Shown here one piece after another: positions 44,544-57,674 of a DNA stretch of 64,000 nucleotides. A program made the translations under genes and the position numbers. Position 1 is the stretch's first letter, and each line of letters opens with the position of its first letter. The notes under the pieces were generated by a model. The model worked only from the letters and a program-made list of their open reading frames with translations, did not search any database and was not told the origin of the DNA. The DNA is from Coprinus comatus. Its lineage: Eukaryota > Basidiomycota > Agaricomycetes > Agaricales > Agaricaceae. The stretch is taken from assembly GCA_034638255.1 (NCBI GenBank), contig JAWPGT010000018.1, forward strand, positions 1 to 64,000, in the 5' to 3' direction.

Positions 44544-47500
44544 ATGGACGGACAATCAGAGCCATCCTCAGACTCAAAGCCTCCGTCAGTCATGCCCCCC
44601 ACCCTGCCCATTCACACTCTGATCTCTCTCCCACAGCGCTAAGCAACAGGTCGTACGCGGTGCTCGCGCCTGCACTGTATGCCGCGCTGCAAAGGTATTT
44701 CTATTCCTGTCTCCACCGTTCCTCTCCTCATTCTGCCCACCAGATGAAGTGTGTTGGCGCAGAGGACGGCCAGAAACAATGTCAGCGCTGCAAACGCGCA
44801 AACGTAGAGCAAGTCTCCTTTTCTGCCGCTCATCTACAAATCCTCATTTCTGTCCAGATGTATATTTGAAAAACACCGCAGAGGGCGTAAACCCGGCTCA
44901 AAGTATTATATGCCCTGCATTCTATGCCAGCTGTGCATTGATTTCGAATTGTTACTACAGGTTGTCCGAAGCCTCCAAAATGCTTCGAAGACTCGAAAAG
45001 GGCCTCAACTCTGCAAAACTAAAGACTCAGCCCGTAGAGCCTGGGATGTCGGTTCCTTTCCAGTCGTCAGACGCTCACAGCATGTCCCAGGACAGCATGT
45101 ACATGGTTCCCCCAGAGCCTTCCTACGTCCCTGCGACCCATTTCCAGTCAAACAGTCTTCCCTCCCTCAACGAACCTCCTCTTCCGCCACCACCGCCCCC
45201 TCCCCCCCCTGCTCCCGCTGTCACCGTCAATGCATACCCGCCACCGCAAGACAATCCTCGTGTTATGGACATGGACGACGAGGACGAGGACCCCGACAAA
45301 AGTGACACTCCTCCATTCCCTGCAAAGTTAATCAAGCAGAACCAACGCAACTCTTTCTTCCGCATTATCCTCAACGCGGAAGAACCTCCCGTTACCACTT
45401 CCTCCTCTTCCAACCGTGGTCCATCACACACTCCTCCACAGCTTCCTGTCGCTCCCGTCAAGCCCACCGTCCCCGATCCCATCTTCCTCGGACTTATCAC
45501 CGAGAAAGAGGCAAGCAATCTCTTTGAAGCCGTCTTCATACGTCTCAACCCCTTTATCAACCTCTTCGACCCCCAACTACACACACATACCTATGTCCGC
45601 AAACGATGCCCATTTTTATTCACTACTTTAATTATGGCCGGCGCCAAATTCTTCAAGCCAGAGATATTCACACAATGTCAAAAACTTGCCAATGAACTCG
45701 CCTTCCGCGCATTCCAGGAAGCATGGAAAAGTGTCGAGGTTGTACAAGCATTTGCATGTCTAACCTATTGGCGAGATCCTGAAGATAACGTACGTCTGGG
45801 CAATGTTACTTTCCTATGTGCTTTCTAACTCGATCTCCAGCGTACATGGACTTATATCGGCTATGTAAGTCGACCTACACCTCTTATTTCTGACACTTAA
45901 CATCGCCCAGGCTTGTCGCATGGCCGTCGAGCTGGGATTGAATCAATATGTCGCTACACCTCCACCCGAAACAACTCTACAGAAGCTTGAGCGTCGCAAT
46001 CGGGAGCGAACCTACCTTGTGCTTTTCGTTCATGATCGAAGTCTTAGCACTCAGACTGGTCGCCACTGGATGCTTCCCGAAAATGATGATCTTATCGAGA
46101 ATTCTGGCAGCTGGCATTGCCACGGAGTAGACAACAAAGTTCGACCCGAGGACGTTATAATTGCTGCTTTTGTGGAGTTGCGTCGTATCGCGGTAGGACA
46201 CCTCATGCATTTCGTGACACTTGTTGGCGCTGATGGGGCCTTGGCAGGCTGACATAACGGACGTCTTTAGCTCCTCTAAAGGTTCTGGCTCAAACGATAT
46301 CAACTATGAAGTCGTTTTACGCAACTGTAATGCCAAACTGAGCAAATGGAATGAAACCTGGCGATTGGCTATGGAGCGTGGTGCGTTTTCTTCCATCGAT
46401 TTGTGCACGAAAGTTCACACTGACAACATTCCAGCCAACGGGGGCACTTTCCACTATTCCTTCCTCAGCTTTTTCCGTTTGTATGTCAGAGTTTTCCTCA
46501 ACTATTTCGGCATTGCCTCGGTGTCATCTGTGAGTTCCTTTTTTTTTTTTTTACCGCGGATCACCGTGTATGTGTAATTGAGTGCTCTTCTGAACTTAGG
46601 GTGGCAAACATCATCATAGTGTGCAAGCACATTCGGTGTGCTTCAGTAGCGCTATAGAATCGCTGCGGATTGTAACCAACGACTTTACGAGTTTGTCGAT
46701 GCTGGTGAGCATTACAATATCTATCATGAGCGGACAAACGTTAAAGTCAATCGCAGCGGTATGGCCAAGAAACTATCACAGTGATGACCGCCTATGCTGC
46801 GATCATACTCCTCAAGGTAAGTTAATTAACTTCTTGGCGTTTTGTCAATGCTTAAGCTAGCTGCTATCCTTGGAAGCTTCTTCGCAGTCCCACTTCACCA
46901 CCAGAAGTGGTTACAACAGACGAAGTTTATTCGCTTATATTGAGGGCAGCAGAGGCATATGACGGTGTCAATAATCAATATAATAATGCCTCCGTACACG
47001 CTCGATTCCTGCGTAGCCTTGTCGAGAACGACAAGCATCGGCACCAACAAAGGAGCGGCGGTCTACAAATTGATCCCCGACTTCAAGGTATGAACCCCGT
47101 CGTTCTCCACAGGCCTTCTATTTTTACCGTCGTTGTTCATTTGCTGATAATGTCCGATTCTTTTCCAGAGTCAACCAATCCGAATGGTTCTACAGAGAAT
47201 TCACCGACACAGTCGTTTCCCCATCAGGCTCCGCAGAATAACCGCGAAGCTTATTTGCCCGCTTCCCATTTACAACACCAAACTCAACTTCCACAAAATG
47301 AATATTATACTACGGAAACAGTGCGCAATGACGTTGTAAGTCCAACTAGTGGAACTGGAGGCATGAATACGGCCTACTATGATCAAAATTCCTACTACCT
47401 CCCGGGGACTATGCATGCAACCGAACAGGATCATCGCTACTACAAGGCCATGTTTATGGAGTTGGGCCTGGACAACCCGCAAACGATGCAACACCCACAT

Positions 47501-47551
47501 CAAGGTTCAATGGCCTACCAACATCAGATGCACCACAGTTATGGTCATTAA
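44544..47551 (+). CDS. Zn(II)2Cys6 transcription factor with fungal-specific domain
   Basis: Thirteen exons, 776 residues. The DNA-binding cluster is RACTVCRAAKMKC, then CQRCKRANVEC, i.e. C-x2-C-x6-C-x9-C-x2-C-x6-C, followed by FEKHRRGRKPGS and a short coiled coil (KLSEASKMLRRLEKGL). The middle has a Pro run and an acidic stretch (DMDDEDEDPDKSD). The C-terminal half is the fungal-specific regulatory domain (ASNLFEAVFIRLNPFINLFD, LIMAGAKFF, CLTYWRDPEDNRTWTYIGYA, CRMAVELGLNQ), with a Gln/His-rich tail. The intron after ANVE (44809-44857) needs a GC donor (GA|GCAAGT) to keep the last Cys of the cluster. Exon 6 is 24 bp. Target genes cannot be read from the sequence. Confidence 0.9.
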
Positions 47552-47915
47552 CAGTTGTGTTGTACTGTTTTTTTCTCACCCACTTGGCGCACCATATATC
47601 TTGCTATATTTTACTTGCTTGTACACTCTTCTTCGTTCGTGAACGACAATTAATCACATTTTTAGATAATATTTTGTAGTTAATGCCATGTCAATATTCA
47701 ATGTTCATTCCATACTCTTGTAACAACATGTCTTCCCATCCAAATTACTCAGTAGTGTCTTGATAGTAACCGATAATCCCATGAAGTATAGTATACCAAG
47801 CGTGTATTAAAGCCCATATGCCGAATACGAAAAAAGAACGAGCCATAAATACCAGCCAATACCTGATCGGGCTTACTTCAATAGAAGGAAGGTAATATTG
47901 TTGCCGGCGGCGGTA
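47552..47915. other. Convergent 3' intergenic region
   Basis: 364 bp between two converging genes. It holds the two 3' UTRs and AT-rich sequence; I see no further gene or repeat. Confidence 0.5.
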
Positions 47916-49314
47916 TTATGAATCAACACCAATGGCGAAAACATGGAGGTTGGATCCGACAGCTGCGGCAATGCGTGGAATTCCTCGCATAGACATGAAA
48001 TCAAAATCTTCTGTTAGGTGTGGATGAGGATTCATGGTGAAAACGGTGGGCTGTGCGTGGACGTAATTGATGTTGTGGACATGAATAACAGCGCCTTTCG
48101 CCGGAGAGCGTGTGGAAATAGCAAAATATTCCGGATAGACTGGAGACCATCTGATTTTGCAGACAAAGTTAGATAAGTGTGAGAAGCCAGCCTCATAAGG
48201 ATGAAAAGGAAAATAAAGCTGTACATACCGGAAACGGTGGCCGCCTTCTGGGAAAGTATGGCCGTTAACAAAGGGCTTGCCACCTCGGAGGTTTGCAATA
48301 TCCCAGATTGAAAATCTAGTACCGTAAACAGCACCTACGCTGATGAAAGAAGGTTGTGTCACAAAGGCTTTGGAAAAGACTTGAATAGACATACACGTCA
48401 GCGCTATCGTTCCTCCATGAGACCGAGCCAGACCAAGGAACTGGTTGACCTAAGGAAGCAGCGGCTGCAACATGTGGATCAACGAGTTCAACAAGTGTTG
48501 AATGACGAAGATGAGATTTGTCTTCCTCTTCGGGATCAGAACGCCAGTCTGTAATAAAGATAGAACCTTTGCAATCTGCAACGAGGAATTGTTTACTCGT
48601 AGATGGGTGTGCAGTGACAGATGTCAGGGAGCACGAGAACGGAATAACATAGGCTGTAGGTTCTGGACGTGATGGACTGGGTGCTCGTCCTTCCGTAAGT
48701 TTACTATGCGACGGGATGTCGACGGTTGGATGAAGATCCCAGACCATGAGCATTTTATCATCTGTAGGTGGGTTGAGAAGGTGTATGAAAGGATAGAAAG
48801 TACCTACCTGATACAGTTGCAACATAGCGGGTGCTGTCCTCACCCCAGCCCCCGCAAAAGGTCATATCATTGATTTTGCCATGGTGGCCACTAAGACCTC
48901 CACCAAAGGGGAAGATGTTTTCTTCAGTGTCTGCAGATTTGCTAAGAAGATGCAGTTTAAAGTCGTCGGTTGCTGCGACAAGTCTAGAAGGAGATTGGCT
49001 GAGTAAAGAAGACGAGTTGAAAGCAAGGGCCATACTCGACATGCCAGTTGTCGGTGGATGATGGAGTAACGGAGCTGGACGACCATGCAATTGCTGTAGT
49101 TCTTGAGCCTGTATGGAAGGAGGCTATTGAACGTAGGCCAGAGTCGGTCTGTGGAGGAATGAGAATTAAAGTGAGCTAGAGATGGAAGGGGACGTACGAC
49201 GAGGATGACATCTACGGAGTGGTCACCGCCGATGGCGACGAGATCTGGAGCGTCGTTGTAGGGACAGGCGCGGAGGACGTGAATTGTAGTTGTGTTTTTG
49301 TACTTTTGGTCCAT
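47916..49314 (-). CDS. WD40 protein, probable nucleoporin NUP37
   Basis: Six exons (about 49314-49201, 49149-49036, 48983-48808, 48761-48395, 48339-48229, 48150-47916), about 371 residues. Starts MDQKYKNTTTIHVLRACPYN. WD-type segments are visible (AIAWSSSSVTPSS, TRYVATVSDDKMLMVWDLHP, FSCSLTSVTAHPST, TRFSIWDIANLRGG). The combination FPFGGGLSGHHGKINDMTFC and SDDKMLMVWDL is typical of the fungal NUP37 group, a subunit of the Y-shaped nuclear pore complex. Other WD40 families remain possible. It diverges from the UMP-CMP kinase with 244 bp between starts. Confidence 0.7.
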
Positions 49315-49558
49315 GGCGGAGTAAGGTTGGACGTTGACCACGACACATGCCACCACAAAAAGGCCCAAATCCCTGGCTACTCGTTCTCCTCTCAGCCTCC
49401 TCCTTTGCCATCTTCTACTCCGTCGTAAAGCAACGCGAACTTACTAATCCTGCCTCATCCCAGCCTCGCCAAGCAGATCATCCCCTCGTTCCTCCTCGCC
49501 ACAAAGACAACTAATCACATCGATAACAGATTCTCCTGCTCTTTTCTTTTAGCCACCC

Positions 49559-50433
49559 ATGTCTTCTTCAACTCAACCCGCTTTTCAAAATTCAACAGTC
49601 ACCGTCATCTTTGTTCTCGGAGGCCCCGGCGCAGGCATGTCTTTCCCTACTCGGCCTTTCCACCCACTCATATAGAAAAACACCAGGCAAGGGCACCCAA
49701 TGCAGTAAATTAGTCGACGAATACCAGTTCTGCCATCTTTCGGGTACGTATCACCCGTTCCAACAACACTCACCTTCTAACTCACAAACCCACAGCCGGA
49801 GATCTCCTTCGCGCAGAACAGAATCGTGAAGGTTCGCAGTATGGTGAAATGATTCGCACAAATATCCGTGAGGGCAAGATCGTACCCTCCTTCGTAACTC
49901 TCAAGCTCCTCGAAAATGCTATGAACGAAGCATTACAAGCAAGGTCTGGCAAAGATGGCTGGACTGACGGCTACGGTCGTTTTCTCATTGACGGCTTTCC
50001 TCGCAAGATGGACCAGGCACTCCTCTTTGATCAAGATGTGCGTCACATCTACTAAACTTCAGTCCTCTTAATAATAACATCTAACAGGTCTGCCTTTCAT
50101 CGATGGTCATCTACTTCTCAACGACCGAAGAGGTTATGCTGGAGCGTTTGATCGAACGATCAAAGACCAGTGGACGTGAAGACGATAATGTAGAAAGCAT
50201 CAAGAAGCGTTTCAGGACTTACAAGGAGGAAACCATGCCAGTCATTGAGCATTATGCTAGCCTGAACAAGGTGGCCGAGGTGAGCATTTGTAAATTAATC
50301 AAGGGGATTCGTCCATCTCACATTTTCATAGATTGACAGCACCACTTCGATCGATCAAGTCTACAAGGCCACTACAGCAGTAATAGAGAATGTCTTATCT
50401 TCCAAGCCCTTCGCTGCCAAAGTCATTGCATAA
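49559..50433 (+). CDS. URA6: UMP-CMP kinase
   Basis: Five exons (49559-49634, 49687-49743, 49796-50037, 50088-50279, 50332-50433), 222 residues. It converts UMP and CMP to their diphosphates with ATP. P-loop VIFVLGGPGAGKGTQC, NMP-binding SAGDLLRAEQN, REGKIVPSFVTLKLLENAM, GRFLIDGFPRKMDQA and LIERSKTSGREDDN with KKRFRTY are all present, which separates it from adenylate kinases with a long lid. The first intron (49635-49686) falls inside the P-loop and needs a GC donor (CAG|GCATGT). Its stop lies 33 bp from the stop of the convergent lipid kinase gene. Confidence 0.92.
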
Positions 50434-50466
50434 ATTACTTTGTAGGATAATGTGAATCATCTAATA

Positions 50467-51787
50467 TCAACCATAAACTGTAAATGTCGCTCTACCATTC
50501 GTTGTGACAGCCTTGGACAGAACGCGGCCTCCCTTCTCCACTTGAAAGATTGTTCCGTCCGAACACAACAAATGTGCCGCTGCGTCCACTTGGTCCTATA
50601 GTACACAAAAGAGGATGTGAGTGGTCAAATCGCGGAAGTAACTCGTGCTCGAAACACACAGGTACCCACTCCCATCCACCGCAGCGGAAGTATTCAACCA
50701 CACATGCGCCATCTCCCTCGGCTGTGATTTCACCATTTATATCGTATCTTAGGTTTATGTGAGATCCGTCTGAATATGCACCTCCCAAAACCCTCCATAT
50801 CTTTCCCACATATCGTTCTCTAGCCAAATTATCGTCGAGTACATTCGATGGGTCTCGCATGGGTCGGACAATGACAAGATCGCAAGTTGCCTCTGGCGGC
50901 GGAATTGATCGCACCAAGGGCGTAATTCTAAACTCTGGTTCTAAGCGATCGACATTGACTGTAGATAGAAAGTAGAAAAACGGTCCAGTCAAGCCTATGA
51001 CAGGGTTTTCAGGCTTGGAATCAGGATGATCCATAAATTGTCCTAGTCGCGAGTCATAACACTGCACAGCACCCAAGGAAGGACATGGTAACAACTTGGC
51101 AGAAGCTTGATACCATCGTTTACTGTTCTGTTGAGCAGCCACTTTGAACCTACATTGAATAAATTAAGAACTCCATGACATATTACATTTAAACACCCCC
51201 CAAAAAACTAACCTTTCAATCCTAGGTATTTCCTTTCTCAACTCTTCCGAGTCATGCAAGATCGAAGCGTGAAGTGATGTAGAAGTGACTACAGCAGAAA
51301 ATGCAACAGTTGGTTTCCTCGCATCCGATCCAGCAAGCAGATTGGTGATAGAGAGAGTCAGAGGCTTTGGTGCTCTTTTGTCGATATAGAAGCGGAGGGA
51401 CTGGAGCTTGTAATCAATTGTTGATAAATGATCCGTGCTTTTGGGCACAAAGAGAGTGGAATACAGCGCATTCGCTGTTCCAGCGGGGACCAAAACGAAT
51501 GAAATGTTGGGAAGGGAATCGCTGGGTGACTGGGACCCAAGATAGTTGACGATTTCGTGTACCGTTCCATCGCCAGAGACCATGATCACATTTAGATCAA
51601 CCCTTCCTGGTGGGCATTCCTTGAGATAATCCGCGACAATGATCCCTGCATGACCTGGATACTCAGTAGCAAAAACTTTCTGGGTAGATAACCCCTGCTC
51701 CTGTAGAAGTGGGAGAATATCATTATCAACGAGCTTCTTCGCCGATCCTGAACCACTGACGGGGTTGTATACGAGTATAAGGGGCAT
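50467..51787 (-). CDS. DAGK-domain lipid kinase (sphingosine/diacylglycerol kinase-like)
   Basis: Three exons (51787-51213, 51149-50660, 50595-50467), 397 residues. Begins MPLILVYNPVSGSGSAKKLV, the first phosphate-binding strand of the DAGK catalytic domain. VIMVSGDGTVHEIVNYL is the SGDGT nucleotide loop, followed by FVLVPAGTANALYSTLF. The C-terminal part (FKVAAQQNSKRWY, SDGSHINLRYDINGEITAEGDGAC, SDGTIFQVEKGG) suits the beta-sandwich of sphingosine or long-chain-base kinases. It phosphorylates a lipid alcohol with ATP; which lipid cannot be decided. The N-terminal extension of typical fungal long-chain-base kinases is lacking. Confidence 0.83.
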
Positions 51788-52030
51788 CTTATATTCCGTT
51801 ATGTCGTCATCTCATACTTGCATGGGAATTCCTCCGCATATCCCGGAACGAACACAACAGATGATGTAGAGACCATTCAACATCGACCAATCAACTCAAG
51901 TTTATATGTAAGAGGTGAGTAAGCCTGGCAAGCCCAAGAAAGTCATCAAGCATTACTTTGGTTGGAGTTGATGATTCAGTTTTTCATTTATAATCCCAGC
52001 ATACAGAATGGCGTTTGATAGGACAAAACT
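51788..52030. promoter_or_regulatory. Divergent intergenic region lipid kinase/hydantoinase
   Basis: 243 bp between opposite start codons. No site that I can name with support. Confidence 0.4.
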
Positions 52031-55000
52031 ATGAGCGTGTGGAAATTGGGCGTCGATGTTGGGGGAACTTTTACTGATGCAGTCTTGTGCAACGAACTCA
52101 CAGGCGATATTTTCAAAGCCAAAGTAAGTTCCTCTCTAACCTTTATGTAAACATTTAATGAAGAGTTGCTGTTAAAGGTGCCGAGTACTCCCCATGATCA
52201 GAGTGAAGGTGTCCTAAGTGCCGTAGAAGCATTGAGGTGGTTGTTTTTGATACCTGTAACTAGTATTATATAGGCTCACTACCCATGGCAGAGTTCAAAT
52301 TCCTCACGGGGCTGATCTGAAGATCGCTTTTCTCAATCATGGTATAAGCTTATTATATCTATCCCCGCTTTCAAGTTCAACTCATTCTTATTCATTTCGT
52401 AATAGGCACTACCGTAGCTACAAACGCCGTCTTAGAAGGCAAAGGGGCCAATGTAGCCCTCCTCGTCACGGAAGGTTATAAGGACATTCTTCAGGTACGG
52501 CGATCTCATGTTCCAGGTGGACTTGCAGGATGGTGAGACGAACGTTATGTTTTTATCTTTATCCACGTCTAATCCGCGCAGGATTACATGGCCTAAGCCG
52601 GAACCACTTGCTCCCCTGGAATTGGTCAGTAACCGACATTATTATAAACTGTAAGATTTGAAGCTGATTTCTCACCAGACAATCGAAGTTCCTGGACGTA
52701 TATCTTCTTCCGGGGAAATCATTCGTCCCTTTGATGAGGAGCTTCTTCGTTCTCGCCTTCAGAAACTCAAACATTCTGATCCAAGACCAGAATCCATCAC
52801 AATATCTTTGATCAACTCCTTTGCAAATGCTCAACATGAATATGAAGTTGCCAAGGTCGTTCGCTCGGAATTTCCTGATTTACCTCTCTCTCTCAGTAGC
52901 GATGTTTTACCAGAGATAATGGAATACGAACGAACAGTAACTACGGTGGCCAATGCCTATGTCAAGCCAATAGTTCAACGTTACCTGATTGGTCTAGAAG
53001 AAAAGATGAAAGGTATAGGCATAAAGGTTCTACGAAGTGATGGCGGTCTTGCCAGTGCTAGCTTTGCGAAAGAAAATTGCGCTACCCTGTTATATTCTGT
53101 AAGTGAACTAGTTTTTAACACTACAGGTAAGTTGAACAACATTGATTTAGGGACCAGCTGGAGGTGTCGCAGGAGTTGTAAATCAAGTTGCTCGAAAAAC
53201 ACCATATAAGGTACAGTACAGCTAACGACCTGTCTGGTTGGAACTTTCGATGACAACTAATTGTAGAACTTGCTGACATTCGACATGGGAGGAACGAGTA
53301 CCGATGTCTGTTTGATAGAAGACGGTAAACCGGGCTTGCGTCATGAAAGTACTGTGGGGGACCTTACCAGTCAGTCTCAATGACTCCAGCCATATCGCAC
53401 TGGATTGAAATTAGTACAATTTTAGTTCGAGCTCCTTCGGTGGATGTTTGTACGGTCGGCGCTGGAGGAGGATCAATTGCTACTGTTACCGAAATCACAG
53501 GCGCACTTCGTGTTGGACCTGAAAGTGCTGGAGCTGTTCCTGGACCAGTATGCTATAGCAAAAATGGTACACAACCTACTGTCACAGATGCCTTTGCTGT
53601 CTTGGGATATCTCCCCACCACCCTCCTAGGAGGTTCTTTCCATATTGATGCTCAAGCAGCACACAGATCCATTTATGAAAACATTGTAAAACCAATGAAA
53701 TTATCGGATGTGGTAGAAGCAGCGGAAGGTATTATTCGTATCACCCTGGAAAAAATGTATGGGAGCATGCGCAGTGCGAGCTTAGAAAAAGGCAAAGACC
53801 CTAAAGACTATCATCTGGTCAGTTTTGGAGGTGCAGGGGGTCTTGTTGCTTGCGAACTAGCTAAGTTATGCGGTACCAAATATCCCATCATCGTTCCACC
53901 ATCCCCTGGAGGTACAGTCGATTCTTTACTGTTGTAAATACTCTCTATTGACATAAGACATGACTCAGTGCTCTGTGCATTCGGTGATGCCTGTACTGGC
54001 ATTCGACATGAGGTTACAGTTACGTTGATTAAAAAGCTTGGTGGACTTGACGCACAAGTCTTTCGTATCGACTGTATAGACATTCAAAAACGGACCTCTG
54101 AATCAATGTTGATTCAGGGTGTCTTCGATTTTACAATCAGTATGGAAGCGGATCTTAGATATTATGGGCAAGCCGCCAACTTAGCCGTTCCATTTACTAT
54201 GGAAGATATACACCATGGGATCTATAATATCGAGAAACGGCAAGTTTACACTACTATTTTGGATTTCACGCTAATTGTATCTCTATGTGTGTAGCTTCAA
54301 GGAACAACACCTTGCATTATTCACTTTCTCGCATGACCTAGATATTGAAATCGTCAATTTGAGGGCAATTGCACAAGAAAGAGTAAAAGATTTTAAGGCC
54401 ATGCCTTTCGCACGGGGGGAAGGGGTTCCTTCCAAAGTAGCCTTGCAATCCTCTACTACTATTGTTAGTCATACTCGGGAATCAAGTTTTCAGTTTATTA
54501 ACTTTAGCTCAGTATCATGGTGGAAAAAGCTACGAAGAGGTTCCTGTTTTTGACAGGTATTTCTTGCGCGCAGGCGATATTCTTTCAGGGCCCTGTATTA
54601 TAACAGAGGTAGGTTTATGTTTTGGGAACTGGTGGAACTAAAGAGCAACTTTTCATTTAGAAAGACAGCACAACATTACTCACTCCTGGACATTCTGGTG
54701 AGGTCGATGACATCGGCAGCATTCTTATTTGGCCCGATAAAATGAAGGATTCCGGTGCTGTTGGTGTTGAAGTAGTTCTTCGCTCTCCGACTTCGGATCC
54801 CATCATGGTACAACTTGTTGAAGGTTTATCATACCTGGTTATTGATACTGGTTACTAAAATGTCTTCTATAGCTGCCCTGCAGAATATACGAGCTGAAAT
54901 GGATGCTCTGATACAACGAGTAGCGATGTCACCTGCCATGAGAGATCAGGTCAGTTACGTAAATCCAAGAGTTGGACGATATATTCAATTACACATTTAT

Positions 55001-57541
55001 AGCTCGATTATTTCCCAATGATTGCAGTAGGTGATGGTCCACATTCGGGAAAGATGATATGCGGCCAGTTCGGGAGCTTCATACCTGGTATTGTAAATTA
55101 CTTGGACCCAGTCTTGGAAGCTAAATATCTACTCAGGTTTCCTGGCATCTTGGGACGATACCATTGACGAGGGTAAGATACATACTTCGTTGAGCCGCAT
55201 TTTAACACTCAATCATCCGGATTTCTAGGTGACATTTTCTTGACAAATGATCCCTACTCTTGCAGTAACGCAATATCGCATTTAAATGATTTTCTTGTCG
55301 TCACTCCGATCCACTACCGAGGGAAATTAGTGGCCTGGGCAGCCAATCTAGGACACTTCACAGATATTGGATCATCTGTTCCAGGAAGTATGCCAAGTAA
55401 GTACTAAAATTCACTTCTTAAACTTCGTGTATTTTGATTTTATAAATGATATATTAGACTGTGCACATAGCATATACGAAGAAGGTATACAAATACCACT
55501 TTGCAAGCTTTATTCACGCAATGTCCCCAACAAAGCTATTTTCAAGGTATAGTATATGTCAGTACAGCATGAGTACATAGCGTTTTCATCTTCAATGTAT
55601 AGATCATCCAACGCAATAGTCGCAAGTCGGACTTCGCAGAGAGTGACCTAAAAGCCTTGGTGGCTGCGACAATGATCGCTACTAAGCGTATTACTGAAAT
55701 GTGTGATCGTTTTGGGGTAGATGCCTATTACACTGCGGTGGACATTCTGTTGTCAAGAAATAAACTTGCAATTGGGAAAATCATAAAGAACACGGTCTCC
55801 TCAGAGAAAGTCTATTTCGAGGATTATATTGATGATGACGGTTTCGGAACTGGTCCTTGGAAGGTCGCTTGGTGAGTTTCACCTAGTTTGGGCGACTCAA
55901 ATTTGAATTGGCACCTTTTGATATATAGCACTTTGTGGAAGGAACGCAATGAGCAAGGAGAAGACGCCGTAGTACTCGATTTCGACGGAACAGATCCACA
56001 GTCTGAAAAATCTATCAACTTCGCCCTTTCTCATCCAATGCTCAAGATGTTTGTGGTTTTCTATCTTCTTACCGTTTTTGTTAGTTTTTTTTTTACATTT
56101 CAGGGAGCTTCAGAAGTCTAAGCAATTTTCAGGACCCAGCCACCGTTGTTAATGATGGTGCTTTCGAGCTGATTAGTGTAAAAATCCCTTTGGGTACAAT
56201 TCTTAATCCTATACGACCAGCTGCTTTATCCTGTAGAACACATCTCCTTGGTCGCTTATTTGATGTTTTGGGTGCTCTTTTTGGTCAGAAGACACCTGAG
56301 CTCCTATGTGCAGCTGGGTACAGTGACTCCCCTCACTTCTTCTACAGTGGCTGGAATAATTCAGGTGAATGGTTTCAGGTACGCATGTACTTCTGGTTAT
56401 TGTCTGATTCTTAGGAGCTAACTTTTTTTGTGCAGCTTTATCAGATTGGCTTTGGGGTAAGTATTCTGCAATTGCATAACACTCAACTCATGCATATTGT
56501 ACATATTAAAAGGGTATTCCGGCAAGGCCTCATGGAGATGGCCCTGACGGACACAGTATGTGGCCTTCGATGCGATCTGTCTCAAACGAATTTCTGGAAA
56601 GTTACCTACCACTCAGAGTTGACAAATATGAAGTAAATCTTGATTACCGAGCTTGTCGTGATCAACTCTTGACGTATTTCCTAGACAGTGGTGGATTCTG
56701 GTGGACCGGGTTTCTTTCGTGGGGGAAATGCTATGCGTATTGGTATGCTCGTTTCCCATTTTTCATGACAATGGACAATCAGTCGGACGCTATTCTGATT
56801 CTAGCCAGATTACGCTTTCCTTGAACATGGAAGTATTTCCATTCATGATGACCGTTGGTATACTAAACCATGGGGTGTAAATGGTGGTGGTGTAGGAGCC
56901 AGATCTTCAAAGACCCTTGTACAATATTCTATCAATTCACAGGCGCCCCCGACCCAAGTGCTGCAATCTAAAGAAGATAACATCAAGGTGACTATAAAAC
57001 GATCGTGATGGATCCACGCAAGGTTAATCCTCCAATAGGTTGCACCTGGCGATATCCTGCAGTGGGTGACTTGGGGTGGTAAGTACAGCCTTTTCCCTGC
57101 AACAACTCTTCGTTAACATCAAAATATAGGTGGTGGATAGTATGTCTTAAAATTTCCCTAAAAGAAAGGACTGATCGCTATTCAAGTGGAGATCCGTTAG
57201 CCCGAGATCCAAGCATTGTTGCCAAAGAAGTTCGAAGAGGTCTTGTGAGAGATACCAACCGTTATGGAGTTTGCTTGACAAGCTCTGGGGAAGTAGATCA
57301 TGAAGCAACAGATTTACTGAGGTCATCTATCGCTCCTTCAGGAAATGGTTGCGAGGAAATATTCAATCGAGGTGGATCTCTTAAGGAGCTCAGAGAAAAG
57401 TGTCTGGAGGAGACAGGTTTGCCACCCCCTAAACCTCCCTCGGAACGAATTCTTCGTGGGCAGCTTGCTCATTTCGAGCATATCAACAAGTTGCATGCCC
57501 GTCGAGTGATAGAGGATGAGTTGTTGTACAACGGCAATTAG
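52031..57541 (+). CDS. Fused hydantoinase A/B (5-oxoprolinase family)
   Basis: A large gene with many short introns, roughly 1,250-1,300 residues. The HyuA half starts WKLGVDVGGTFTDAVLCNEL and has HGTTVATNAVLEGKGA, LLYSGPAGGVAGVVNQVA, FDMGGTSTDVCLIEDG, GAGGGSIA, GPVCYSKNGTQPTVTDA and FGGAGGLVACELAKLCG, an actin-like ATPase fold. The HyuB half follows (LQNIRAEMDALIQRVAMS, FLTNDPYSCSNAISHLND, GHFTDIGSSVPGSMP, GGPGFFRGGNAMRIG, GGGGYGDPLARDP). Such enzymes open cyclic amides with ATP. True 5-oxoprolinases share the fusion, but the N-terminus resembles bacterial N-methylhydantoinase more closely, so the substrate is open. No frame break was found in the exons I checked. Confidence 0.87.
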
Positions 57542-57674
57542 ATTCCTTATATGTAATAACAAAATGAATGAATGAAGCTACATTGCCACAGAATGCGGAA
57601 TCCCAGGATGTCGCGTGGGATCTATCAGGGGCACACAGTCTACACCTCTCTTCCGCAAATTTATCCATCTCATC

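Noticed and set aside
45123..45584. Gly-rich minus-strand ORF
   Set aside because: Shadow of the Pro-rich and acidic segments of the Zn2Cys6 protein.
49315..49411. Upstream extension of the NUP37-like protein
   Set aside because: The extra frame starts at TTG or is out of frame with the WD40 part; the ATG at 49314 is preferred.
52031..57541. Splitting the hydantoinase gene into separate HyuA and HyuB genes
   Set aside because: The halves join in phase through ordinary introns without a promoter-size gap, and fungal homologues are fused.
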